Both the position numbers and the translations under genes were made by a program. Source: JBCDIQ01 sp039024295 (lineage in GTDB: Bacteria > Bacteroidota > Bacteroidia > J057). Taken from it: 16,581 nucleotides of DNA. Location of the stretch: assembly GCA_039024295.1 (NCBI GenBank), contig JBCDIQ010000091.1:1-16581 (forward strand), read 5' to 3'. A model generated the notes under the pieces. The model had not been told where the DNA came from, made no database searches, and saw only the letters and a list, made by a program, of their open reading frames with translations. Positions 7,704 through 14,635 of this stretch are shown here, piece by piece. Positions within the stretch are counted from its first letter, which is position 1, and every line of letters begins with the position of its first letter.

Positions 7704-8111
7704 ATGGAAAAATTCGTAATATTTGAGAAAGCCGAATGGCCGTTGGTCATAGGTACTTTTACGGGTCAAAAGGCAGATGTTGCCAATTTTGACCTTTACC
7801 TTGAAGAAATGACTGCCTTATATCATCCAAAAGTGCCCTTTTCGATCATATTTGATGCGACTCATGCCAAAGTCCTTCCACCCGCTATGATCAAAAAACA
7901 GGCCGACTGGATGGAAAATCACCAGGAAATAATGGTCAACTATTTATCGGGGATAGCTTATGTGATCCCATCTTCCATTATGCGTGGGATTCTTAGGGCG
8001 ATTTTTTCCTTGCAGAAACAACCCTCTCCCTACACCGTTGTGCCGGATGTTCAAGAAGCGAGGGACTGGGTGAATAATTTACCAGGATTTAGCCTTACCT
8101 CTACCTCATGA
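7704..8111 (+). CDS. Small STAS/SpoIIAA-like protein
   Basis: This is a 135-residue soluble protein without signal peptide. Its order of elements (a strand around WPLVIGTFTG, a helix through FDLYLEEMTALY, a strand PFSIIFDATHA, then a helix around PAMIKKQADWMENHQ and a strand SGIAYVIPS) resembles the STAS or SpoIIAA-like fold seen in small Bacteroidota proteins. I see no sequence motif that proves it, and a SpoIIAA-style phosphorylatable Ser is not obvious. Its stop overlaps the start of the hydrolase gene by ATGA, so the two are translationally coupled, and it heads the operon that continues into dctQ and dctM. A regulatory or small-molecule-binding role in that pathway is inference only. Confidence 0.6.
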   Translation: MEKFVIFEKAEWPLVIGTFTGQKADVANFDLYLEEMTALYHPKVPFSIIFDATHAKVLPPAMIKKQADWMENHQEIMVNYLSGIAYVIPSSIMRGILRAIFSLQKQPSPYTVVPDVQEARDWVNNLPGFSLTSTS

Positions 8112-9037
8112 GCAGCCTTCAATCATACTTTGTCAAAACTACCATGAAGTTCTTCACCCGCCACCACCAGGGGCTGGATAAGAACAATCCCTATTCCATT
8201 GAACAGATTCGACAGTCATTTGACCAGGCTTGCCAGCAGCTTCCTGTTCCTTCCAAGCTTAAAGTTCGTTATGACTCCCTAAATGATGTCCCAGTAGCTT
8301 GGTTGAATATGCCTGAGAGCAAGCCTGAGCGCCTCATGGTATTTTTCCATGGTGGCGGGTACTGCCTGGGGACCTTGAAGGGTTACCTTGGCCTCGGGGC
8401 AAGGCTGGCTAAATACAATACATGCCAAGTATTACTGGTAGATTACCGTCTGGCACCTGAGCACCCTTGCCCGGCAGCCATTGAAGATGCCATCGCTGCC
8501 TATAAAGGCGTACTAAAAAACTACCTGCCACACCAAATAATCCTTGCAGGGGACTCTGCAGGTGGAGGACTTATCTGCGCATTACTTCAAGCCCTGAAAG
8601 AGCGAATGCTTAGCATGCCCGCAGCAACTATTTTGATGTCCCCATGGACAGACCTGAGGGGTACCAGTCCATCTATTGAGCAAAAGAACAAGATTGATCC
8701 TGTGCTGAACAGCTACATACTGGAAAGGCTGGGGATTCTTTACCGAGGAGATATCCCTACTGATGATCCGATGGTTTCCCCTCTTTTGGGGAATTTTTCC
8801 GATTTTCCGCCTAGCCTTATTCAAGTTGGGACTGAGGAGGTCCTGCTGGACGATTCCCGGCAATTAGCAGAACAGTTAGAAGCAGTTAATCGCCATGTTC
8901 AGCTTGAAATATTCGACGGGATGTTTCACGTTTGGCAATTGTTTGCCGCCTTTTTACCAGAAGCCAAAACTGCTCTTTTACAAATAGCAGCCTTCACTGA
9001 TAAACAGTGGCAACAACACATGTATTCTCAAAATTAA
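8108..9037 (+). CDS. Alpha/beta hydrolase, hormone-sensitive-lipase family
   Basis: This 309-residue cytoplasmic enzyme has the HSL (Abhydrolase_3) signature. The oxyanion-hole motif HGGGYC is at 81-86, the nucleophile elbow GDSAGGG puts Ser150 as nucleophile, and GMFHVW gives catalytic His274. The acid lies in GTEEVLLDDS. Aligned with the family motif DPLRDE, the catalytic position is Glu244 rather than Asp, although Asp248 is nearby. Expected activity is hydrolysis of short or medium carboxylic esters. It starts by ATGA overlap with the STAS-like gene, and dctQ begins 8 bases after its stop, so it is inside a TRAP-transporter operon. A reasonable inference is that it acts on an ester or lactone related to the imported acid; the substrate is not readable. 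Confidence 0.9.
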   Translation: MSSLQSYFVKTTMKFFTRHHQGLDKNNPYSIEQIRQSFDQACQQLPVPSKLKVRYDSLNDVPVAWLNMPESKPERLMVFFHGGGYCLGTLKGYLGLGARLAKYNTCQVLLVDYRLAPEHPCPAAIEDAIAAYKGVLKNYLPHQIILAGDSAGGGLICALLQALKERMLSMPAATILMSPWTDLRGTSPSIEQKNKIDPVLNSYILERLGILYRGDIPTDDPMVSPLLGNFSDFPPSLIQVGTEEVLLDDSRQLAEQLEAVNRHVQLEIFDGMFHVWQLFAAFLPEAKTALLQIAAFTDKQWQQHMYSQN

Positions 9038-9045
9038 CCCCCTTA

Positions 9046-9573
9046 ATGTTCGCCGCACTCGCCACCATTGCACGATACATTGACACCTTAAATGAATATG
9101 TTGGAAGATCAGTTTCCTGGCTTACCACCTTGCTGGTAATGCTTATTGGGGTGGATGTGCTCATGAGGTATTTTCTCAACAATACCCGTATCTGGGTGAG
9201 TGAGCTGGAATGGCATATGTATTCCCTGGTATTTCTGCTGGGAGCGGCTTACGCCCTTAAACATGACCGCCATGTTCGAGTAGATGTAATTTATGCCAAG
9301 CTAACGGAAAAGGGAAAGGCTTGGGTAAATCTTGCAGGGGTTGTCCTTTTCCTCCTTCCCTTTTGTGTTATTCTTATTCAGGCAGGATGGGAATTTGCCA
9401 TGCGTTCCTATCGAATTGGAGAAAGCTCTCCCGACCCAAGCGGCCTTCCTGCCTTTTATCCCATTAAATTCTCGATTGCTATCGGTATGTCGCTCCTGCT
9501 GCTACAGGCGATTTCTATGGGCATAAAATCGATATTAATAATTGTGGGGCGTCCTTCCACCTCACCTTTATAA
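9046..9573 (+). CDS. dctQ: TRAP transporter small membrane subunit (DctQ type)
   Basis: This protein of about 175 residues has four predicted transmembrane helices and the conserved DctQ features: VDVLMRYFLNNTRIWVSELEWHMY near the first loop, AAYALKHDRHVRVDVIY in the cytoplasmic loop, and a late YPIKFSIAIG helix. DctQ pairs with DctM in the Na+-coupled TRAP importer. The frame is open from a GTG at 9007, but that start would overlap the hydrolase gene by 31 bases. The ATG at 9046 gives the normal short N-terminus (MFAALATIARYI), so I chose it. dctM follows after 27 bases. Confidence 0.88.
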   Translation: MFAALATIARYIDTLNEYVGRSVSWLTTLLVMLIGVDVLMRYFLNNTRIWVSELEWHMYSLVFLLGAAYALKHDRHVRVDVIYAKLTEKGKAWVNLAGVVLFLLPFCVILIQAGWEFAMRSYRIGESSPDPSGLPAFYPIKFSIAIGMSLLLLQAISMGIKSILIIVGRPSTSPL

Positions 9574-9600
9574 GCCACACCCCTAAGCGCTCATCTCCCC

Positions 9601-10899
9601 ATGGAAGCTCTCCTACTATTTCTAGCCGTTTTTATCCTGATACTTGCGGGCTTTCCAGTGGCTTATACATTGGGAGGGGTGGCCATCATTTTCGGGACCA
9701 TTTTCTTGGGGCCCAAGGATTTTAACCTATTGCCATCCCGCATTTGGGGCGTGATGAGCAATCCTATTCTCATGGCAGTACCGCTATTTGTGTACATGGG
9801 GATCATGCTGGAAAAATCTGGCCTGGCAGAACGCCTGCTAGAGACCATGGCCATGTTGTTTGGGAAATATCGGGGCGGCTTGGCGATTTCGGTGGTGTTG
9901 GTAGGCGCATTGCTGGCCGCATCCACCGGAATTGTAGGCGCGACCGTTATCACGATGGGACTTATCAGCTTGCCGGTGATGCTCAAGCGTGGCTACAGCC
10001 CAGAGTTGGCAACTGGAACCATTGCCTCTTCTGGCACCTTGGGACAAATCATACCGCCTTCCATCGTTCTGGTACTTTTGGGAGATGTCCTGAACGTTTC
10101 TGTTGGAGACTTGTTCAAGGCATCTTTCCTGCCGGGTTTCCTACTTGTCGGGTGCTATTTGGCCTATATTCTGGTAATGGCGCAGATCCGTCCAGAATCT
10201 ACTCCAGCCATGCCCGCCGAAGAGATTGAAGCATTCAAAGGTAAGGGCTTTGGCAAACGGGTAATTCGTGCACTATTGTTACCGCTATCACTCATTGTGG
10301 CCGTTTTAGGCTCCATTTTTACAGGGATAGCTTCTATTACCGAGGCTGCTGCAGTGGGAGCAATTGGCGCAACTATTTTAACCTTGACAGAAAAGAAATT
10401 CACCTTGGATGTACTGAAAGGCGTTATGCGGGAAACAACCCACCTGACCAGCATGGTGTTCATGATCCTGATCGGGGCTACGGCTTTCTCTTTGGTTTTC
10501 AGGGCAATGGGGGGAGATCGCTATTTGATTGGGTTGATTGAAAATTCGGCCCTTTCATTCGAGATGTTTCTGCTCATTGTGATGATCACCATTTTCATCG
10601 CAGGTTTCTTCATAGATTTCATCGAAATTATTTTCATCATCGTACCGGTTGTTGCGCCCATTTTTGACAAAACCTACAACATTGACCTTATCTGGATTGG
10701 GGTGTTGATTGCGTTGAACTTGCAAACGAGTTTTCTCTCTCCTCCTTTTGGATTTTCCCTCTTTTACCTCCGGGGTGTGGCTCCTCCAGAGGTTACCACC
10801 CAGCATTTATACAGAGGTATCATTCCCTTTTTGGCTATTCAGGTTTTCTTTTTGGCCTTGGTGATTCTTTTTCCGGGGATTATCAATGTGTTTATATAA
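9601..10899 (+). CDS. dctM: TRAP transporter large membrane subunit (DctM type)
   Basis: This 432-residue protein has about 12 hydrophobic segments. It shows the DctM-family hallmarks: an N-terminal FPVAYTLGGVAIIFG segment, MAVPLFVYMGIMLEKSGLAERLLE, STGIVGATVITMGLISLPVMLKRGYSPELATGTIASSGTLGQIIPPS, and the second-half repeat ending in LNLQTSFLSPPFGFSLFYLRG. It forms the Na+-driven elevator domain that accepts substrate from the periplasmic receptor. It is the last gene of the rightward operon beginning at 7704. The solute receptor is not downstream in the same direction but on the opposite strand, 54 bp away. The stop codon abuts a hairpin that serves as terminator for that opposing gene. Confidence 0.94.
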   Translation: MEALLLFLAVFILILAGFPVAYTLGGVAIIFGTIFLGPKDFNLLPSRIWGVMSNPILMAVPLFVYMGIMLEKSGLAERLLETMAMLFGKYRGGLAISVVLVGALLAASTGIVGATVITMGLISLPVMLKRGYSPELATGTIASSGTLGQIIPPSIVLVLLGDVLNVSVGDLFKASFLPGFLLVGCYLAYILVMAQIRPESTPAMPAEEIEAFKGKGFGKRVIRALLLPLSLIVAVLGSIFTGIASITEAAAVGAIGATILTLTEKKFTLDVLKGVMRETTHLTSMVFMILIGATAFSLVFRAMGGDRYLIGLIENSALSFEMFLLIVMITIFIAGFFIDFIEIIFIIVPVVAPIFDKTYNIDLIWIGVLIALNLQTSFLSPPFGFSLFYLRGVAPPEVTTQHLYRGIIPFLAIQVFFLALVILFPGIINVFI

Positions 10900-10900
10900 A

Positions 10901-10926
10901 AATCCCCAGGATAGCTCCGAGGGATT
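10901..10926 (-). terminator. Rho-independent terminator of dctP
   Basis: AATCCC (10901-10906) pairs with GGGATT (10921-10926), and an inner GGA/TCC pair continues the stem after a two-base mismatch. Read on the minus strand the hairpin is followed at once by TTTTTATAT, a proper U-tract, and lies 28 bases past the dctP stop. On the plus strand no T-run follows. The U-tract overlaps the dctM stop codon. Confidence 0.7.
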
Positions 10927-10953
10927 ACTCAATTACTTATCCAAATTCGGCCA

Positions 10954-12078
10954 TCACGTAGCCTGAATCGTGTTATAAAATGCCTTTTCCGTAACCGTAG
11001 ACCAATCAATCATCTTGGTTTGGAAGGCAGAATACGCATCATAAACTTTTTTGCTCATCGGATCGGAAGCCGTAACATCCGCAATTACTTCCTTGGTGGC
11101 ATTTCGAAGCTCATTGAGAATCTCAGGACTGAATTGCCGCATTTCCACATTTTTCTCCGTTTTGAGCTTTTGAAGAAAGTCGTTGTTTTTGGCTTCAAAC
11201 TCGGCAAGCGTCCAGATATTCATGTAGTGAATGCCTACCCGAAGGATTTCTTGCAGGTCTTCTGGCAAGGAAGCATAGGCATCTTTGTTGATGAAGGCCT
11301 CTAGCTGGGTACCCGGCTCATGCCATCCTGGTGAGTAGTAGTACTTGGCAATATCTGCGAAGCCCATTTTATAATCGTGGTAAGGGCCTACCCATTCCGT
11401 GGCATCAATAACACCCGTTTCCAGGTTGGTGTAGATTTCACCACCTGCAACATTAATGGCTGTCCCGCCAACTTTGTTGAGCACTTTGCCACCAAGCCCT
11501 GGGATACGCATCTTTAGGCCCTTAAAATCAGCCAGGGTATTGATTTCTTTGTTGAACCAGCCACCCATCTGAATGCCGCTATTCCCTGCGGGTAGGGGCA
11601 TCAGGTTAAAAGGGGCATACACCTCTTCCCAAAGGGCCAAACCACCGCCACTCAGAATCCACGCATTCATCTGTTGGGCATTCATCCCAAAAGGCACAGA
11701 AGCAAAGAACTGAGCAGCAGGGGCTTTTCCGGCCCAATAATAGGCTGCACCTGTTCCCATTTCCGCAGCGCCCTGGCTTACGGTGTCGAATGCTTCCAAT
11801 GGGGGAACCAATTCTCCACCACCATACACAGTGATATCAAGCCTGCCACCTGACATTTTCTTCACCCATTCTGCCATTTTGTTGGCACCCTCACCAAATA
11901 CCGGGAAGTTTGGGGGCCATGTGGTGACACATTTCCACTCAAAGGTTTGGTTCATATTGATATTGGCCTCTTGTGCAGAAGCCTGATTTTCACCAGAGGC
12001 ACAAGCAGTCACAAAGGCGCCAGCAGCGGTTGCTAACGCACCTTTTTTCAAAAATTCTTTTCGAGTCATTTTGCTCAT
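10954..12078 (-). CDS. dctP: TRAP solute receptor, TakP-like 2-oxo/hydroxy acid type
   Basis: This 374-residue periplasmic receptor starts with a Tat-like signal, TRKEFLKKG followed by an alanine-rich core, and a lipobox FVTAC with Cys26 as likely lipidation site. The body is a DctP-family fold. Its sequence runs WPPNFPVFGEGANKMAEWVKKMSGGRL, later NSGIQMGGWFNKEI, LKMRIPGLGG with the conserved substrate Arg191, and DATEWVGPYHD. Gln170, Arg191, Glu228 and Trp229 match in kind and nearly in spacing the residues that hold pyruvate and sodium in TakP of Rhodobacter (from memory). A 2-oxo acid, lactate or similar small acid is therefore the likely ligand. The partner membrane subunits end 54 bp away on the other strand, so expression of receptor and permease is probably uncoupled. 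A second in-frame ATG lies at 12069. Confidence 0.93.
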   Translation of the reverse strand: MSKMTRKEFLKKGALATAAGAFVTACASGENQASAQEANINMNQTFEWKCVTTWPPNFPVFGEGANKMAEWVKKMSGGRLDITVYGGGELVPPLEAFDTVSQGAAEMGTGAAYYWAGKAPAAQFFASVPFGMNAQQMNAWILSGGGLALWEEVYAPFNLMPLPAGNSGIQMGGWFNKEINTLADFKGLKMRIPGLGGKVLNKVGGTAINVAGGEIYTNLETGVIDATEWVGPYHDYKMGFADIAKYYYSPGWHEPGTQLEAFINKDAYASLPEDLQEILRVGIHYMNIWTLAEFEAKNNDFLQKLKTEKNVEMRQFSPEILNELRNATKEVIADVTASDPMSKKVYDAYSAFQTKMIDWSTVTEKAFYNTIQAT

Positions 12079-12206
12079 GATGCGTGGGGTTAATGTGAGT
12101 GTAATAGATTGCTATCCGTTGAGCGATAATTTACACTTGACTGCAACTATTTACAAATTCAAAAAAATGCATATGGGTTGGTTTAAGGCCATCTGAGAGA
12201 TGAATA

Positions 12207-12279
12207 ATTGTTTGGCTTCGGGTCTCGACAGGCTCAACCTACGCAGTATTATCGAGCCTAGAGCTTGTCGATGGGCGAG
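12207..12279. repeat. Inverted-repeat element, copy 1 (73 bp)
   Basis: This copy is identical to copy 2 except at two positions (12224, 12259). It contains a long stem: TCGACAGGCTC (12225-12235) pairs with GAGCTTGTCGA (12261-12271) through 11 positions with one G-T wobble, around a 25-base loop. GGCTC can also pair with GAGCC at 12254-12258, giving an alternative fold. It behaves like a REP/MITE-type spacer repeat. Confidence 0.75.
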
Positions 12280-12298
12280 GGAGAGTTGGAGGAACCGT

Positions 12299-12371
12299 AT
12301 TGTTTGGCTTCGGGTTTCGACAGGCTCAACCTACGCAGTATTATCGAGCCAAGAGCTTGTCGATGGGCGAG
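12299..12371. repeat. Inverted-repeat element, copy 2 (73 bp)
   Basis: A direct copy of the 12207-12279 element exactly 92 bases downstream, with two substitutions in 73 positions and the same stem arms at 12317-12327 and 12353-12363. The near identity implies recent duplication or homogenisation. Confidence 0.75.
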
Positions 12372-12392
12372 TTTAAGGTAGAAGGGCGGATC

Positions 12393-12427
12393 ATTGGGCT
12401 TCGGGTTTCGGCAAGCTCAACCTACGC
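12393..12427. repeat. Inverted-repeat element, partial copy 3
   Basis: Only the left part of the element is present, shorter by three bases near its start and reading TCGGCAAGCTC in the arm. The right arm is missing; the metallophosphoesterase stop codon lies 24 bases away. The arm changes would give perfect pairing with the GAGCTTG of the other copies, so this may derive from a variant subfamily. Confidence 0.6.
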
Positions 12428-12450
12428 TTTGATTAAAAAGCAGGGTCTCC

Positions 12451-14292
12451 CTACTTCAAGAAAACCAAGCCTGAGCCTGCAAAGCTCTCATCCTTCCACC
12501 AATCTGGGTAAAGGCTGAGTCTGGTATTGCCATTTTGGCGGGAATCGTAGTCATCTACAATGACGTTGAAACGCAAATGGCGGAGTTCACCGCCCTGTTG
12601 TTCTTCCAGAACTGCCCGTGGAATGGCAATTTCTACGTTATAGCCATTTTCTGTTGCCACATAACTCCTCAAAGCACCCTCTGGTATACGTTCTGGATGA
12701 TAGGTCTGTGTGGGGAGCGTTGCAGTAGACGGTGACATCCGAATGGCCAATTCGTCCCGGTAATAGCTTCGCCCTTTGTTGAGCAGGCTTGTTGACATAG
12801 GATGTGCATCCACCACCCATGCCAGGTTATCCTGTCGCCAAACTGCCGTGGTGGTATCCTTATTAAGTGTATCATCCTGAACCTTGGCCGCGAAGTATAC
12901 AAATTCATCATCATAAGCTACCTGAAAGTTTACCTGAAGGTCCTCAGCAGAAGCCTCATGAACCACCTGCATAGGCAATTCGTCCCATTCCTTCAGTTTA
13001 CCGTCCACCTTAACTTTACGGGTGATTTCCGAAATGACTTGACGCTGAATGGGCTTCACATTGAGGGTCATAGGGACTTCCAATTCATCAAAGCCATCTG
13101 CTGCGGCTGAAAGATGAATGGAAGTGCGAAAAGGCCTCAGCTTATCGAGGACTCGCTTTTTTCGGGTAGCTAACTGTAGGTTGACCTTTTCCACTGAATT
13201 GGGACCTATGGTTATTTCATTTCTGTCAAATTTTCCGTTCAAATCCCAACTGAAATGCTCCGCTAATCTTACTGTGAGCGGAACATCTTCATCATTGGTG
13301 ATCTTGAAGGGGATTGTGCCCTCCTCAAAGTCGGGCCCATCCACCAATAACGGCTCAAACGTAACAGGATTTCGTCCGAGTAGGCTGTCAACATGCGCGA
13401 CCTGCTCTGCGGTGTTCACGTTTTCGTCCCAGATGCCTTGGAGTAGCAAATTGGCAATGATGGGCCCTTCACTGGTCATGGTAACCCACACCACGTGATC
13501 GAACTCCCCAAAAGTTGTCCCCCGGAGGCCACTTCCTCCTCCGGTAGTCGCCAGCATGAAGTAGTTGCCATTGTTGCGCTCGTACTTTACGTAGTGGTGG
13601 CGATGCCCACAAAAAACCGTATGGGGCCGATTTTTCAGTAATTTTTCTACTGCAGGCCAATTCAGGGTTTCCTCCTCTTGCAACCATAACGGCTGATGCA
13701 AAAAGACGAGGGTATGCTTGACGCCGGCATTTGCAGCCAGCGTTTTCTTTACCCACTCAAACTGCTGATCGCCGATGGTCCCTTTGCTTGCTCCGCGATA
13801 TTGGTCTTCGCTGTTGAGGCAGAGGAACAGAACATCCTTGTAAACAAAATGGTAGTAATCCCGTCCGAATTTCTCCATCCATAAATCATACATAACCTTA
13901 TTGGTCATGTCATGGTTGCCCGGCACATAGAAAAAGGGGACGCTTAAATTGTCAATGAAACCGATGAACTCTCTCCATTGACGGTTGAGTTCAACCGTAT
14001 CTTCGGTATATCCCTGGATAAGGTCGCCCACACTCATGACAAACTCTGGCTGGAGCAGGTTGAGCTTTTGGATTGCCTTTGGAAAAACTCCAGGCCTTAC
14101 GCCCCCGGTCCGATCGGTAACAATGGCGAATTGGAATTGGTCTTTGCTGTTATTGAGATCAAGATTTGACCAAGGAGTTGGACCTGAAATTGACTCAATG
14201 ATTAACCTGGATCGATCACTTGCTTCCTGGGCGATTGCCATTCCTGTCAAGCAAATGAATAGGAATAAAAGGGTTGCTATGCGGTTTTTCAT
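12451..14292 (-). CDS. Secreted metallophosphoesterase with CBM9-like C-terminal domain
   Basis: Starting at the ATG at 14292 the protein has a clean signal peptide of 22 residues (MKNRIATLLF...AIAQ); the open frame to 14328 adds 12 polar residues that would bury it. Residues about 52-260 form a calcineurin-like phosphoesterase: Asp60 in VTDRTGG, GD at 89-90, GNHD at 125-128, His199 and GHRHH at 229-233. Motif I is DRT where most of the superfamily has DxH, so one metal ligand differs. A middle beta-rich region (about 300-420) follows. The last 190 residues, from VDGKLKEWDELP onwards with YDDEFVYFAAKVQDD and DNLAWVVDAH, resemble a CBM9 carbohydrate-binding-like domain. It is likely a periplasmic or surface phosphoesterase. 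I see no T9SS tail. The substrate is unknown. Confidence 0.88.
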   Translation of the reverse strand: MKNRIATLLFLFICLTGMAIAQEASDRSRLIIESISGPTPWSNLDLNNSKDQFQFAIVTDRTGGVRPGVFPKAIQKLNLLQPEFVMSVGDLIQGYTEDTVELNRQWREFIGFIDNLSVPFFYVPGNHDMTNKVMYDLWMEKFGRDYYHFVYKDVLFLCLNSEDQYRGASKGTIGDQQFEWVKKTLAANAGVKHTLVFLHQPLWLQEEETLNWPAVEKLLKNRPHTVFCGHRHHYVKYERNNGNYFMLATTGGGSGLRGTTFGEFDHVVWVTMTSEGPIIANLLLQGIWDENVNTAEQVAHVDSLLGRNPVTFEPLLVDGPDFEEGTIPFKITNDEDVPLTVRLAEHFSWDLNGKFDRNEITIGPNSVEKVNLQLATRKKRVLDKLRPFRTSIHLSAAADGFDELEVPMTLNVKPIQRQVISEITRKVKVDGKLKEWDELPMQVVHEASAEDLQVNFQVAYDDEFVYFAAKVQDDTLNKDTTTAVWRQDNLAWVVDAHPMSTSLLNKGRSYYRDELAIRMSPSTATLPTQTYHPERIPEGALRSYVATENGYNVEIAIPRAVLEEQQGGELRHLRFNVIVDDYDSRQNGNTRLSLYPDWWKDESFAGSGLVFLK

Positions 14293-14310
14293 GATTTTGG
14301 AACTCTTGCC

Positions 14311-14318
14311 CAAAGTTA
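14311..14318 (-). promoter_or_regulatory. -7 promoter element for the metallophosphoesterase
   Basis: Read on the minus strand this is TAACTTTG, an exact TAnnTTTG match. Transcription would begin near 14304, only about 12 bases before the ATG at 14292. That argues that the longer reading from 14328 is not used. The -33 region is weak (ATTG about 15 bases upstream). Confidence 0.5.
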
Positions 14319-14328
14319 ACCTGCCCAT

Positions 14329-14635
14329 TTGTACAATTGGATTAAGTTAGCGTTAAGTTTTCAGCTAAGCCTTGGAAAGGATTGGCATGAGCAACGTATC
14401 ATCAATTTGATCAGGTACGACTCAAAGCTACCTTAACGCCATCAACTCTGCTGCTGTGAGGCTTTCCAGCTTGTATAGCCGCTCATTGGACTGAATATGT
14501 CGCCAATATTCCCTGATCCAAAGATGCCAATTCTACAGGTTTCTCTTATGGGCTACGGTATTGGGTTTCTACAAATCTATGAGAGAATTGCATGTTCAAA
14601 AAGGCATTTTCCCCAGATAAACTGTATTTTAGGGC
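14329..14635. other. Spacer between divergent genes
   Basis: This stretch separates the leftward metallophosphoesterase from the rightward recombinase. It holds upstream sequences of both genes and a 34-codon minus-strand open stretch (14428-14532, described separately). I see no tRNA, repeat array or longer gene. Confidence 0.6.
14428..14532 (-). pseudogene. Possible 3' remnant of a lost gene
   Basis: On the minus strand 34 sense codons lie between a TAG at 14533-14535 and a TAG at 14428-14430. The peptide looks protein-like: NWHLWIREYWRHIQSNERL, then YKLESLTAAELMALR, a charged amphipathic helix pattern. It lacks any usable start codon except an ATG four codons from the end, and the sequence upstream has stops in all frames. 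It could be the tail of a truncated gene or chance. I do not recognise a family. Confidence 0.25.

Larger units (their letters stand above)
12079..12450. other. 370-bp spacer with repeats
   Basis: No gene is supported here; an open frame through it is translated repeat DNA. The left half (12079-12206) is the AT-rich upstream region of dctP, where I see no clear promoter match. The right half is three copies of an inverted-repeat element, described separately. A TTTAAGG word precedes the first and third copies (12182 and 12372), suggesting that the amplified unit is slightly longer than the core. Confidence 0.7.

Noticed and set aside
9007..9045. GTG start for dctQ overlapping the hydrolase gene
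   Set aside because: The ATG at 9046 gives the normal DctQ N-terminus and fits the tight operon spacing; the 13 extra residues look like read-through of the hydrolase coding end.
9744..10229. 161-codon open frame inside dctM
   Set aside because: It overlaps dctM in another frame, and its translation is rich in Arg, Gly, His and Trp without any domain pattern.
12207..12427. CRISPR-like array
   Set aside because: Only three copies, the repeats are 73 bp with internal dyads, spacing is irregular for the third copy, and no cas gene is present.
12300..12518. Open frame through the repeat spacer
   Set aside because: It is translated repeat DNA running into the end of the metallophosphoesterase gene on the other strand.
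14293..14328. Upstream ATG for the metallophosphoesterase
   Set aside because: It would place 12 polar residues before the signal peptide, and a good -7 promoter element (14311-14318) lies inside this stretch.
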